From positions 2,356,001 to 2,420,000 of the forward strand of contig NZ_CP083439.1 in the NCBI RefSeq assembly GCF_021919125.1: a stretch of DNA of 64,000 nucleotides, given 5' to 3'. Below the pieces are notes generated by a model that worked only from the letters and a program-made list of their open reading frames with translations, did not search any database and was not told where the DNA came from. Positions within the stretch are counted from its first letter, which is position 1, and each line of letters begins with the position of its first letter. Source of the stretch: Clavibacter sp. A6099 (GTDB lineage: Bacteria; Actinomycetota; Actinomycetes; Actinomycetales; Microbacteriaceae). Shown here one piece after another: positions 17,957 to 26,565 of the stretch. A program made the translations under genes and the position numbers.

Positions 17957-20622
17957 GGGGCGCTCACGCGTCCGCCCGAGAGGATCCCGGCGGCCCAGCG
18001 GCCGAGGCGCGCCCGGTCGACCTTGGAGTTGTGGCGCACGTCGGTCGGCAGGACGGGGACGACGATCACGGCCGCGACGGGGATGCCGACCGCGGCGCGC
18101 ACGGCGGCGGCGAGGTCAGGATCCGCGAGGCCGACCCGGCGCGCGGCCGGCTCGCTCTCGACGACGAGGACGAGCTGCTGCACGCCGGCCGGCCCGACGC
18201 CCACGGCGGCCGCGCGGCCGACGCCCGGCGCGGACTCGGCGCGCTGCTCGGGGCCGACGGGCGTGAGCACGCCGTCGGCAGTCGTGATCGCGTGCGGCAG
18301 GCGGCCCTCGATCCAGAGGGCGCCCGTGGCGTCGAGGTGGCCGACGTCGCCCGTGCGGTGGCGGCGGATGCCGTCGGCCGAGTCGCGGCGGGCCGCGCGG
18401 TCGGTGACGTGCAGGCGGTCGTACCGGTCGTGCACGTGCGGCGCGGACGCGACGATCTCGCCCGTGATGCCGGGCGCGTCGGTGAGCGCGCCCGTCGCGG
18501 CGCCGTCGGCGTCGAGCGGGCTGATGCGGATCGCGACGGGGTCGACGGGCGTGCCGACGCACACGCCGGCGTCGCCGCGGCGGGCGGCGGCGCGGATCCC
18601 CTCGAGCGTGATGTCGGTGAGCAGCAGCCCCTCGGTCATGCCGTACGGCGTGTGGACCTCGGCGGCCGGCACGAGCGCGGCGGCGCGCGTGAGCAGCGCC
18701 TCCGACAGCGGGGCGCCGGCGGAGAGCAGCGACCGGACCCGGCCGAGCGCGGCGCGGTCGTCGTCGGTGAGCGCGTCCGCGGTGGCGACCACGTTGGCGA
18801 GCGCGGCGGGCGACGCGAAGACGACCGTGGCGTCCGCGGCGCGGGCCGCGGCGGCGAGGGCGGACGCGGTCAGGTCGCGCGGGCGGGTCACGTCCATGTC
18901 GGGCGTGACGCTCGTGGCTCCGAGCGCCGGACCGAGCAGCGCGAACGGCGCGAACCCGGCGACGAGGCCGGTGCCGATGCCCACGTCGAAGCGGGACCCG
19001 AGGGTGTCGCGGAGCGCGGCCAGCTGCCGGTTCGTGTACACGACGCCCTTGGCGGGGCCGGTGGATCCCGAGGTGAAGAGGATCGCGGCGTCGTCGTCCG
19101 CAGCGGGCTCGGGCGGGAGGACCTGGGCCCGTCCGTCGCGGGCGATCTGCGGCAGGCTCGCGGCGACGCCGAGCGCGCGGGCGACGGGCGGCGCGAGGGT
19201 GGTGACGGAGACCCGCTCCCCCGGCCAGCCGAGGGCGCGCGCGAGGGCGAGGCCGGCGGGGATGCCGACGACCATGTCGGGGCGGGATCCCGCGACCGCG
19301 CGACCGAGGCCCTTCACGCCGAGGCCCGCGTCGGCGACCACGACGATCGCGCCGATGCGCAGGCACGCGTAGAGGAGGGCGGTGAGGTCGGCGCCGGGCG
19401 GGACGAGCAGCGAGACGCGGTCGCCGGCGCGGAGGCCGCGCGCATGCAGGCCGGCGGCGATCTCGCGGACACGGCGCGAGAGCAGCCGCCAGGAGACGGT
19501 GCGCGAACCGCCGCCGCCGCCGCGCGGCGCCATCTCCACGAGGACGGGGTCGTCGCTGTCGCGCAGCTCCTCGAGGAGGGCGCCGAGCAGGCGCGCGGGC
19601 GGGGAGGCGACGGCGGCCGAGGGAGCGGACGCGGATCCCGGTGCGACCCGGTCCGCGAGCCAGTCGAGCGCGGCCGTCGCGTAGTCGTGGTCCTCCGCGA
19701 CGAGGTGCCCGGCGCCCTCGACCCGGTGCACGTCGGCGTGCGGCAGGCGCTCGAGGAGGTCGGACAGGTAGACGTCGCTGAAGATCGGGTCGCGCGGGCC
19801 CCAGACGAACAGGGCCGGCAGGTCGAGGTCGCGGAGGCCCTCGGCGATGGACGTGAGGGTCGCGTGGCTGGGGTGCGCGGGGCCGACCGGGATGTCGGCG
19901 ACGAAGCCGCGGATCCCGGCGCGGCGGTCGGCACCGCGGTAGGGCGCGGCGAACGCACGGCGCACGGCCGGATCGAGCGGGGGGTGCGCGAGCGCGAGCG
20001 TGGTGGCGAGGAAGCCGGGCGTGCCGCGCGTGGCGGCGTCGTGGATCCCGGTGGCGAGCGCCAGGCGCAGGGGCCACGGGATGGGCACGCCCTCCTCCTG
20101 GTGCACGGCCGTGTTGAGCGCCATGACCCCGGCGAGCACATCGCGGTTGCGGAGCGCCCAGCCGAGGCTGACCACACCGCCCCAGTCGTGGCCGAGCGTG
20201 ACCACGGGCGCCGTGGCGCCCGGTCCCGACAGCCCGAGCTCGTCGGTCAGCGCCTGCAGGTCGTCGAGCCGCGTCGGGAGCGTGCGCGTCACGCCCGTGC
20301 GCTCGGAGAAGCCCATGTCGAGCTGGTCGACGGCGACCACGCGCCAGGCCGGCCGCGACGGATCCCGCTCGGCGCGCGCGAGCGACTCCGCCGCCATGCG
20401 CCGCCACAGGTACGACCAGGTCGGGTTGCCGTGCACGCAGAGGATCGTGCCCGCGAGGGGCGCGCCCGTGGCCGCCAGCCGCTCCCCGGTGTCGAGCAGG
20501 TGCCAGCCGTGGCCGCCCGCGCGCGTGACGCGCGACCATGCGGGATCGAGACCAGGCAGCGGATGCCCGTCGGGGCCCGTCACGGGGACGGTCGCCGGGG
20601 CGACCGCGGCCGATGCGCTCAC
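17953..20622 (-). CDS. oleBC: OleBC fusion: beta-lactone decarboxylase plus beta-lactone synthetase
   Basis: 889 residues in two enzymes. The N-terminal 330 or so form an alpha/beta-hydrolase of the haloalkane dehalogenase type (CVHGNPTWSYLW, nucleophile Asp in LGHDWGG, late His in GAGHLVAEDHD); this is OleB, which removes CO2 from a cis-beta-lactone to give the olefin. The rest is an AMP-forming ligase fold (ILFTSGSTGPAKGVVY, TPYGMTEG, GDVGHLDATGALWIEGR, HNSKVDRARLG); this is OleC, which makes the beta-lactone using ATP. The fused form is typical of actinobacteria, and fusion should pass the reactive lactone directly between sites. The GTG start lies 7 bases after the oleA stop. Confidence 0.93.
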   Translation of the reverse strand: MSASAAVAPATVPVTGPDGHPLPGLDPAWSRVTRAGGHGWHLLDTGERLAATGAPLAGTILCVHGNPTWSYLWRRMAAESLARAERDPSRPAWRVVAVDQLDMGFSERTGVTRTLPTRLDDLQALTDELGLSGPGATAPVVTLGHDWGGVVSLGWALRNRDVLAGVMALNTAVHQEEGVPIPWPLRLALATGIHDAATRGTPGFLATTLALAHPPLDPAVRRAFAAPYRGADRRAGIRGFVADIPVGPAHPSHATLTSIAEGLRDLDLPALFVWGPRDPIFSDVYLSDLLERLPHADVHRVEGAGHLVAEDHDYATAALDWLADRVAPGSASAPSAAVASPPARLLGALLEELRDSDDPVLVEMAPRGGGGGSRTVSWRLLSRRVREIAAGLHARGLRAGDRVSLLVPPGADLTALLYACLRIGAIVVVADAGLGVKGLGRAVAGSRPDMVVGIPAGLALARALGWPGERVSVTTLAPPVARALGVAASLPQIARDGRAQVLPPEPAADDDAAILFTSGSTGPAKGVVYTNRQLAALRDTLGSRFDVGIGTGLVAGFAPFALLGPALGATSVTPDMDVTRPRDLTASALAAAARAADATVVFASPAALANVVATADALTDDDRAALGRVRSLLSAGAPLSEALLTRAAALVPAAEVHTPYGMTEGLLLTDITLEGIRAAARRGDAGVCVGTPVDPVAIRISPLDADGAATGALTDAPGITGEIVASAPHVHDRYDRLHVTDRAARRDSADGIRRHRTGDVGHLDATGALWIEGRLPHAITTADGVLTPVGPEQRAESAPGVGRAAAVGVGPAGVQQLVLVVESEPAARRVGLADPDLAAAVRAAVGIPVAAVIVVPVLPTDVRHNSKVDRARLGRWAAGILSGGRVSAP

Positions 20623-20629
20623 GCCCCGG

Positions 20630-21661
20630 CTACCAGAGGATCTCGGTCATGGCCGTGTTGAGGCCGGAGCCCACGCCCATGCAGAGCACGCGGTCGCCGC
20701 GGCTGAGGCTGTCGGCCTGGTCGGCGAGCGTGATGGGGATGCTCGCGGGCCCGACGTTGCCGTAGCGCGGGTAGGTCAGCGGCACGCGCGACTTGTCGAG
20801 CTTCGCGGCCTTGACGATGGCGTTCGTGTGCACGTCCGAGACCTGGTGGAGGATGTAGCGGTCCATGTCCGACCAGTCCCAGTCGTCCTGCGCGGCTTCC
20901 TTCCACGCGTCGACGACGAGCTCCATGCCGCCGCGGAGCAGCTCCTTCGTGTCGGTGAACATGCCGTCCACGTCGCCGATGCAGAGCTCGTGGTGCTGGG
21001 TGGCCGCGCGCGTGACGCCGCCGAGGATCCGGTGCCCCTCCGGGTGGTCGCTCGTGCGGCCGAGGACGGCCGCCGCTGCACCCGCGCCGAGGGTGAGGCT
21101 GGGGAACTCGCTGAGGAAGTCGGCGCGCGTGGTCTCCGGGCGGAGCAGGCGCGCGACCGTGTTGTGGCGGATCTCGCCGGCGTCCTCGCCGTCGACGATC
21201 ATCGCGTAGTCGATCTGGCCCGAGTCGATGAGGTGGCCGGCGAGCGTCATCGCGTTGACGAAGCCGAGGCACGCGTTGGCGATGTCGAAGTTGAGGGCCG
21301 ACGACGGCAGCCCGAGCCCGTTGTGGATGCTGACCGCGACGCTCGGCTCGAGGTGCGCGCGCGTGACGGACGTGTTGATGAGCAGCCCGATCTGCGACGC
21401 CTCGACGCCGGCCTGGGCGAGCGCCTTGCGTCCGGCCTCCGTGGCGGCCGCGTCGAACGACATGGACGTGTCCCAGTTGCGCCGCTCGAGCACGCCCGCG
21501 ACGCGCTGCAGCAGACCGGTGGGGAGGCGGAGCCGGGACAGCACGGGCTTCAGGCGGTCGTCGATCTCGACGGAGGTCACGGTGTGCGGGGCGAGGACGC
21601 TGGCGAGCCCCAGCAGGGAGGTGTTCCGATGCCGGAAAGTGGCGTTACCGTTCAACAGCAT
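20630..21661 (-). CDS. oleA: OleA: acyl-CoA head-to-head condensing thiolase
   Basis: 343 residues, the KASIII-like thiolase fold. The nucleophile is Cys131 in IANACLGFVN, with His272 in LHQVSDVHTN and Asn302 in YGNVGPAS. Glu105 in AHLEP is the OleA-specific glutamate that reaches the partner subunit's active site, which separates it from ordinary FabH. Spacing among Cys, Glu, His and Asn fits characterised OleA. It joins two fatty acyl-CoA chains into a long beta-keto acid, the first step of olefin synthesis. A TAGGCT box lies 51 bases before the ATG. The sequence GAGG abuts the ATG, so the ribosome site is poorly spaced. Confidence 0.93.
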   Translation of the reverse strand: MLLNGNATFRHRNTSLLGLASVLAPHTVTSVEIDDRLKPVLSRLRLPTGLLQRVAGVLERRNWDTSMSFDAAATEAGRKALAQAGVEASQIGLLINTSVTRAHLEPSVAVSIHNGLGLPSSALNFDIANACLGFVNAMTLAGHLIDSGQIDYAMIVDGEDAGEIRHNTVARLLRPETTRADFLSEFPSLTLGAGAAAAVLGRTSDHPEGHRILGGVTRAATQHHELCIGDVDGMFTDTKELLRGGMELVVDAWKEAAQDDWDWSDMDRYILHQVSDVHTNAIVKAAKLDKSRVPLTYPRYGNVGPASIPITLADQADSLSRGDRVLCMGVGSGLNTAMTEILW

Positions 21662-21712
21662 CCTCAGTTCGTGGGGCGGTCCGCCGGGCGGACGACTAGC
21701 AGAGCCTACGCG

Positions 21713-21718
21713 CAGCCG
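21713..21718 (-). promoter_or_regulatory. Candidate -10 box TAGGCT of the ole operon
   Basis: Minus-strand TAGGCT in the 107-base gap between ispG and oleA predicts a leader of about 45 bases. No convincing -35 box. ispG read-through could also supply transcripts. Confidence 0.35.
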
Positions 21719-21768
21719 GCGCGCGCGGACGCACGCCGCCCGCGCGGGCGGGTGGGGAGAGAAGGGGA

Positions 21769-22914
21769 CTAGACCAGGATCTCGGGGCTGCCGATGGATC
21801 CGGCGGGCATCTCCGCGGCGAGGCGGTTGGCCTCCTCGATGAGCGTCTGGACGATCTCGGCCTCGGGCACGGTCTTGATGACCTCGCCCTTGACGAAGAT
21901 CTGCCCGCGGCCGTTGCCGGACGCGACGCCGAGCTCGGCCTCGCGGGCCTCGCCGGGCCCGTTCACGACGCAGCCCATGACGGCGACGCGCAGCGGGACG
22001 TTGACGTGCTTGAGGCCCTCGGTGACCTGCTCGGCGAGCGAGTAGACGTCGACCTGGGCGCGGCCGCAGCTCGGGCAGGAGACGATCTCGAGCTTGCGCT
22101 CGCGGAGGTTGAGCGACTGGAGGATCTGCAGGCCCACCTTCACCTCCTCGGCCGGCGGCGCGGAGAGGGAGACGCGGATGGTGTCGCCGATGCCCTCGGA
22201 GAGCAGGATGCCGAACGCCGTGGCGCTTTTGATGGTGCCCTGGAACGCGGGGCCGGCCTCGGTGACGCCGAGGTGCAGGGGCCAGTCGCCGCGCTCGGCG
22301 AGCAGGCGGTAGGCCTTCACCATGATGACCGGGTCGTTGTGCTTGACCGAGATCTTGAAGTCGTGGAAGTCGTGCTCCTCGAAGAGGCTGGCCTCCCACA
22401 CGGCGGACTCGACGAGCGCCTCGGGCGTGGCCTTGCCGTACTTCTGCAGGAGGCTCGGGTGCAGGGATCCGGCGTTGACGCCGATGCGGATGGAGACGCC
22501 CGCGTCCTTGGCGGCCTTCGCGATCGCGCCGACCTGGTCGTCGAACTTGCGGATGTTGCCGGGGTTCACGCGCACCGCGCCGACGCCGGCGTCGATGGCG
22601 GTGAAGACGTAGCGGGGCTGGAAGTGGATGTCCGCGATGATCGGGATCTGGCTCTTCTTCGCCAGGATGTGCAGCACGTCCGCGTCGTCCTGGTGGGGCA
22701 CCGCGACGCGCACGATGTCGCAGCCCGTGGCCGTGAGCTCGGCGATCTGCTGGAGCGTCGCGTTGATGTTGGTCGTCTGCGTGGTCGTCATCGACTGGAC
22801 GCTGACCTGGGCGTTGCCGCCCACCTTCACCTTGCCGACGCTGATCTGACGGGTCTTGCGGCGGGGCGCGAGGACCTCAGGGACCTTCGGCATTCCGAGA
22901 TTGACTGCTGGCAC
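21769..22914 (-). CDS. ispG: (E)-4-hydroxy-3-methylbut-2-enyl-diphosphate synthase
   Basis: 381 residues. It reduces MEcPP to HMBPP, the next-to-last step of the non-mevalonate isoprenoid pathway. The TIM-barrel part has [11 protein letters not shown] and [10 protein letters not shown]; the [4Fe-4S] ligands are the two Cys of [10 protein letters not shown] and the Cys of [14 protein letters not shown] 22914 is preferred over the internal ATG eight codons on, because a TAGGCT box ends exactly 6 bases before it. It precedes the ole operon on the same strand. Its pathway partner dxr lies 3.6 kb upstream in the usual ispG-rseP-dxr order, with two foreign genes inserted. Confidence 0.96.
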   Translation of the reverse strand: MPAVNLGMPKVPEVLAPRRKTRQISVGKVKVGGNAQVSVQSMTTTQTTNINATLQQIAELTATGCDIVRVAVPHQDDADVLHILAKKSQIPIIADIHFQPRYVFTAIDAGVGAVRVNPGNIRKFDDQVGAIAKAAKDAGVSIRIGVNAGSLHPSLLQKYGKATPEALVESAVWEASLFEEHDFHDFKISVKHNDPVIMVKAYRLLAERGDWPLHLGVTEAGPAFQGTIKSATAFGILLSEGIGDTIRVSLSAPPAEEVKVGLQILQSLNLRERKLEIVSCPSCGRAQVDVYSLAEQVTEGLKHVNVPLRVAVMGCVVNGPGEAREAELGVASGNGRGQIFVKGEVIKTVPEAEIVQTLIEEANRLAAEMPAGSIGSPEILV

Positions 22915-22920
22915 GGGAAG

Positions 22921-22926
22921 AGCCTA
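22921..22926 (-). promoter_or_regulatory. -10 box TAGGCT, leaderless start of ispG
   Basis: Minus-strand TAGGCT ends 6 bases before GTG 22914. Confidence 0.55.
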
Positions 22927-22996
22927 CGTCCGATTCCTGCGCGCCCGGTGCGACGGGGGCGCGGGGCCCCGCCGTCGCGGCCCGGCCCGGCCCGGG

Positions 22997-23034
22997 GTCA
23001 GGCGCTGGGCGACGTCAGGCGCTGGGCGACGTCA
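22997..23034. repeat. 17-bp tandem repeat at the rseP stop
   Basis: GTCAGGCGCTGGGCGAC occurs at 22997-23013 and 23014-23030. A third copy starts at 23031 and breaks after GTCAGG. On the minus strand the rseP TGA (23032-23034) lies in the first bases of that partial copy, so each unit repeats the stop-codon context. Confidence 0.8.
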
Positions 23035-24450
23035 GGTCAGCCGGACGGGGTTCACCAGGTCGGCGAAGATCAGCAGCGCGCTCATGGCGCCGAAGACGAT
23101 CACGACCACGAACGTCAGCGGCATGAGCTTCGCGACGTCGACGGGTCCCGGATCGCGCCGGCCGAACGCCTTCGCGAGGAAGCGGCGGACGCCCTCCACG
23201 ATCGCGCCGAGCACGTGCCCGCCGTCGAGCGGCAGGAGCGGCAGCAGGTTGATCATGCCGAGCGCCACGTTGAGGGAGGCGACCAGGCCGATCATCGCCG
23301 AGGCGCGCGAGGCGACCGGCGTCTCGTCGAGGCTCGCGATCTCGCCGGCGACGCGACCGACTCCGACGACGCTCATCGGGCCGTTCGGATCCCGCTCGCC
23401 GCCGCCGAACGCGGCACGGCCGACGTCGACCAGGCGCTGCGGGAGGTTGAGGATCAGGTTGCCGACCGCGGCCATGTTCTCGCCCGTGGTGGCGAACGCG
23501 GCGGAGAGCGGCTGCTGCTGCACGGCCTGCGTCGGGCTGAAGCCGATGAGGCCGACCTCGCGCGTGACCGGGTTCCCCTGCTCGTCGACCTCGGGGGCGC
23601 CGCGGGATCCGGGGACGGCCTGCTCCGAGAGGACGGGCGTGATGGCGAGCGTCTGCCTGGCGCCGCCGCGCTCCACGACGACGTCGAGCTCCTTGCCGGC
23701 GGATGCCTGGACCGTGCTCGTGACCTGGTCCCAGGCGGTGACCGGCGAGCCGTCGATGCTGACGATCGTGTCGCCGGGCTGGAGGCCGGCCGCGGCACCC
23801 GGGGCCTCGGGAGCGCCGGCGGGGCAGGTGGCGGCGTCGGCCGACGCGGTGGATCCGGCGGGCACGATGCACGCGTTCACCTGGCCGACCGTGGTGGTGG
23901 GCGTCGTGACGCCGAAGCCGCAGAGCACGACCGCGAACAGCACGATCGCCAGGATGAAGTTCATCGCCGGGCCGCCGAGCATGATCACCATGCGCTTGGG
24001 GACGGACAGCTTGTAGAAGGCGCGGTCCTCCTCGTCGCCGACGCTCTCGGCGCTGGCCTGGCGGGCGTCCTGCACGAGGAGGTCGAAGAACCCGCGGCCG
24101 GCACGGTCGTCGGCCTCGGAGGCTGCAGGGGACCCGGCGTCGGCGCGTCGGGTGTCGGGCCCGACGAGCTGCGCGATCCCCGTGCTGCTCGTGCCGGCGC
24201 GGGAGCTCTGCGGCGGGAACATGCCGATCATCGAGATGTAGCCGCCGAGCGGGATGGCCTTCACGCCGTACTCGGTCTCGCCCTTGCGGCGGCTGAAGAC
24301 GGTCGGCCCGAAGCCGATCATGTACTGCGTGACGCGCACGCCGAAGAGCTTGGCGGGCACGAGGTGACCGACCTCGTGGAGGCCGATGGACACGGCGACG
24401 CCGACCACGATGATGAGCACCCCGAGGATGTAGAGGAAGACGCCGTCCAT
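23032..24450 (-). CDS. rseP: Site-2 intramembrane metalloprotease, RseP/Rip1-like (M50)
   Basis: 472 residues. The zinc motif HEVGH (25-29) is in the first membrane helix and the LLPLLPLDGGH motif in the third, with a PDZ domain between (AAGLQPGDTIVSIDGSPV). The region before and inside the PDZ has two extra low-complexity insertions (residues about 65-115 and 165-200), making it longer than typical. Such proteases cut anti-sigma factors and other membrane proteins to pass on envelope-stress signals. The ATG 24448-24450 has a TAGCCT box 8 bases upstream. It sits between ispG and dxr as in most actinobacteria. Confidence 0.92.
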   Translation of the reverse strand: MDGVFLYILGVLIIVVGVAVSIGLHEVGHLVPAKLFGVRVTQYMIGFGPTVFSRRKGETEYGVKAIPLGGYISMIGMFPPQSSRAGTSSTGIAQLVGPDTRRADAGSPAASEADDRAGRGFFDLLVQDARQASAESVGDEEDRAFYKLSVPKRMVIMLGGPAMNFILAIVLFAVVLCGFGVTTPTTTVGQVNACIVPAGSTASADAATCPAGAPEAPGAAAGLQPGDTIVSIDGSPVTAWDQVTSTVQASAGKELDVVVERGGARQTLAITPVLSEQAVPGSRGAPEVDEQGNPVTREVGLIGFSPTQAVQQQPLSAAFATTGENMAAVGNLILNLPQRLVDVGRAAFGGGERDPNGPMSVVGVGRVAGEIASLDETPVASRASAMIGLVASLNVALGMINLLPLLPLDGGHVLGAIVEGVRRFLAKAFGRRDPGPVDVAKLMPLTFVVVIVFGAMSALLIFADLVNPVRLT

Positions 24451-24458
24451 GGTGGGAG

Positions 24459-24464
24459 AGGCTA
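24459..24464 (-). promoter_or_regulatory. -10 box TAGCCT, near-leaderless start of rseP
   Basis: Minus-strand TAGCCT ends 8 bases before the ATG at 24450. Confidence 0.45.
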
Positions 24465-24555
24465 CCTCCCGCACCCTGGGCGGACGCCGCCGTGGCGCGG
24501 ATCCGCAGGCTGGCCGCCGACCCGGCCGGGCGGGTGTCGCCCAGGAGCCCCGGGC

Positions 24556-24561
24556 TAGTCT
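24556..24561 (+). promoter_or_regulatory. -10 box TAGTCT of the kinase/lipoprotein pair
   Basis: TAGTCT ends 8 bases before GTG 24570, a possible leaderless start. ATG 24588 would then have an 18-base leader containing AGAGG. Confidence 0.4.
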
Positions 24562-24587
24562 GGGAGCCCGTGACGAGAGGTGCGCCC

Positions 24588-25841
24588 ATGCCCGGAGAAC
24601 GGCCCGACCCACTCGCCGGCACGCTGCTGGCCGGTCGCTACCGCATCAGCGGGCTGCTCGGACGCGGCGGCATGGCCACCGTGTACCGCGCATCCGACGA
24701 GACGCTCGGCCGTGAGGTGGCCGTCAAGGTCTTCGCGACCGACTCCGCCGACCCCGGCGAGGTCGAGCGCCAGGAGGGCGAGGTGCGCATGCTCGCGGGG
24801 CTCAGCCACCCCGGCCTCGTGACGCTCTTCGACGTGGGCGACGACGTCGTCGCCGACCGCGCGCTCGCCTTCATCGTGATGGAGATCGTCGACGGATCGA
24901 CGCTCGCCGACCGCATGAAGGAGGGGCCGCTGCCCGGTCCCGAGGTGGCGCGCATCGGCGGGATCCTCAGCGACGCGCTCGGCTACATCCACCGCCGCGG
25001 AGTCGTGCACCGCGACGTGAAGCCCGCCAACGTGCTGCTCGCGCGCCCCGAGGAGGACGACGAGCCGGCGGTCGCCAAGCTCACCGACTTCGGCATCGCC
25101 CGGCTCGTGGACGGCACGCGCCTCACGTCGACCGGATCCATCATCGGCACCGTCAGCTACTTGAGCCCCGAGCAGGCGCTCGGCGAGGAGGTGGGCGCGC
25201 CCACCGACGTCTACGCGCTCGGCCTCGTGCTCCTCGAGTGCCTCACCGGCCGCCGCACCTTCCCGGGCACGGCCGCGGAGTCGACCATGGCGCGCGTGGT
25301 GCGCGACCCGGAGATCCCCGCCCGGCTCGGCGCCTCGTGGGTGGACCTCCTCTCCCGCATGACCCGCCGCGATCCCGCGACCCGGCCGACCGCGCGCGAG
25401 GTCGCCGCCGAGCTGCGCACCGGACGCGCACCCGAGTCCGCGGTGGATGCCCCGACCGCCACCTCGACGCGGGTGATGCCCGCTGCGGCCGCTGCCGGGT
25501 TCGGCGCGGCCGGGGCCGGGGCTGCTGCTGCCGCGCCGTCCGCGGATCCCGATGCCCGGACCGAGCGGTTCGCGGCCTCGCCGACGACGCCTCCCGCGCG
25601 CGGCGCGGACCCCACCTCCCGGACCTCCACGGTCGCCGCCGCGGATCGCGCCCCCGCGAAGCGCCGCGGCAACCGGGCGCTCAGCGTCGGCGTCGTGTCC
25701 GTGCTCATCGCCGCGGCCGCCGTCGTCGGAGTAGTGGGCGTCCAGGCGCTGCAGACCCGTGACACCTCGTACCCGTCCGTCCCCGGACCCCTCGGCGCGA
25801 GCCTCGAGGAGCTGCAGAAGAGCGTGGAGGACGCCCCGTGA
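24588..25841 (+). CDS. Membrane Ser/Thr protein kinase (PknB-like)
   Basis: 417 residues. An N-terminal Hanks-type kinase domain (about 15-280) is complete: LLGRGGMATVY glycine loop, VAVKVF lysine, HRDVKPANVLL catalytic loop, DFGIARL metal site, and a GTVSYLSPEQ activation-loop end. A 90-residue Ala/Thr-rich linker leads to one membrane helix near residues 370-390 (LSVGVVSVLIAAAAVVGVVG) and a short 25-residue outside tail without PASTA repeats. The start is ATG 24588, behind AGAGG; GTG 24570 is an alternative. The last four bases overlap the lipoprotein gene (GTGA), so the two are coupled, and that lipoprotein is a candidate sensor partner. The pair interrupts ispG-rseP-dxr. Confidence 0.9.
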   Translation: MPGERPDPLAGTLLAGRYRISGLLGRGGMATVYRASDETLGREVAVKVFATDSADPGEVERQEGEVRMLAGLSHPGLVTLFDVGDDVVADRALAFIVMEIVDGSTLADRMKEGPLPGPEVARIGGILSDALGYIHRRGVVHRDVKPANVLLARPEEDDEPAVAKLTDFGIARLVDGTRLTSTGSIIGTVSYLSPEQALGEEVGAPTDVYALGLVLLECLTGRRTFPGTAAESTMARVVRDPEIPARLGASWVDLLSRMTRRDPATRPTAREVAAELRTGRAPESAVDAPTATSTRVMPAAAAAGFGAAGAGAAAAAPSADPDARTERFAASPTTPPARGADPTSRTSTVAAADRAPAKRRGNRALSVGVVSVLIAAAAVVGVVGVQALQTRDTSYPSVPGPLGASLEELQKSVEDAP

Positions 25842-26449
25842 TCCGCACATCGACCCGCCCGACCGACGGTCCCCGGCAGCGCTCCCTCCGCGGTCGCGCC
25901 GCCGTGGGCCTCGCGGCCACGACCACGGCCGTGCTCCTCCTCGCCGGCTGCGCGGGATCGTCCACTCCGGAGGACCGCGCGCTCGACGACCTGCAGCAAC
26001 GCACGCTCTCGGTGACCCAGTCGTCCGCGGACGGCGACTACGCCAAGGCGCTCGCGCAGCTCGAGGAGCTGCGCACGGCGGTCGAGGCCGACCTCGCCGA
26101 CGGGTCCATCGACCAGGCGCGACGCGACGAGGTCATCGCGCGCATCGACGCGGTGCGCGCGCAGCTCGAGGCCGCCCGCGACGCGGCGGAGACGACGCCG
26201 ACGCCGTCGCCGTCGCCGTCCGCGAGCCCCTCGCCGTCGCCGTCGCCCTCGCGGACGGCGACGCCGTCGCCCTCGCCCAGCCCGAGCCCGAGCCGCACGG
26301 CGACGCCCGCTCCCCCGGCCAGCCCGAGTCCGGCTCCGGGCGGCGGGAACGGGAACGGGAACGGCGGAGCCGGCAACGGCAACGGCAACGGCGGTGGGAA
26401 CGGCGACGGCGGAGCCGGCGACCCCGGGAACGGGAACGGGAACGGCTGA
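25838..26449 (+). CDS. Lipoprotein with Pro/Ser and Asn/Gly low-complexity tail
   Basis: 203 residues. A signal peptide ends in the lipobox LLAGC (Cys38). A helical, probably coiled-coil region (about 45-115, EDRALDDLQQR to QLEAARDAAE) follows. Then comes a 50-residue Thr/Pro/Ser run that may span the peptidoglycan, and a Gly/Asn-only end. No enzyme motif. The GTG start overlaps the kinase stop by 4 bases. A kinase-coupled wall-spanning lipoprotein could sense the envelope, but this is inference. The gap 26450-26565 to dxr holds nothing I can name. Confidence 0.78.
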   Translation: MIRTSTRPTDGPRQRSLRGRAAVGLAATTTAVLLLAGCAGSSTPEDRALDDLQQRTLSVTQSSADGDYAKALAQLEELRTAVEADLADGSIDQARRDEVIARIDAVRAQLEAARDAAETTPTPSPSPSASPSPSPSPSRTATPSPSPSPSPSRTATPAPPASPSPAPGGGNGNGNGGAGNGNGNGGGNGDGGAGDPGNGNGNG

Positions 26450-26565
26450 CCCGAGGGGCGGATCGACGTCCGGCCGCCTCGGCAGGATGTGCGGGATCGC
26501 CGCGGTCGACCTGGTCCCGACGGTCGAGGCGGTCGCAGCCCTCGGCGACGGTCAGGCCGGGAGGG

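Noticed and set aside
22006-24558. 850-codon plus-strand frame opposite ispG and rseP
   Set aside because: Arg/Asp/Gly/Leu-rich shadow; both minus genes are complete with family motifs.
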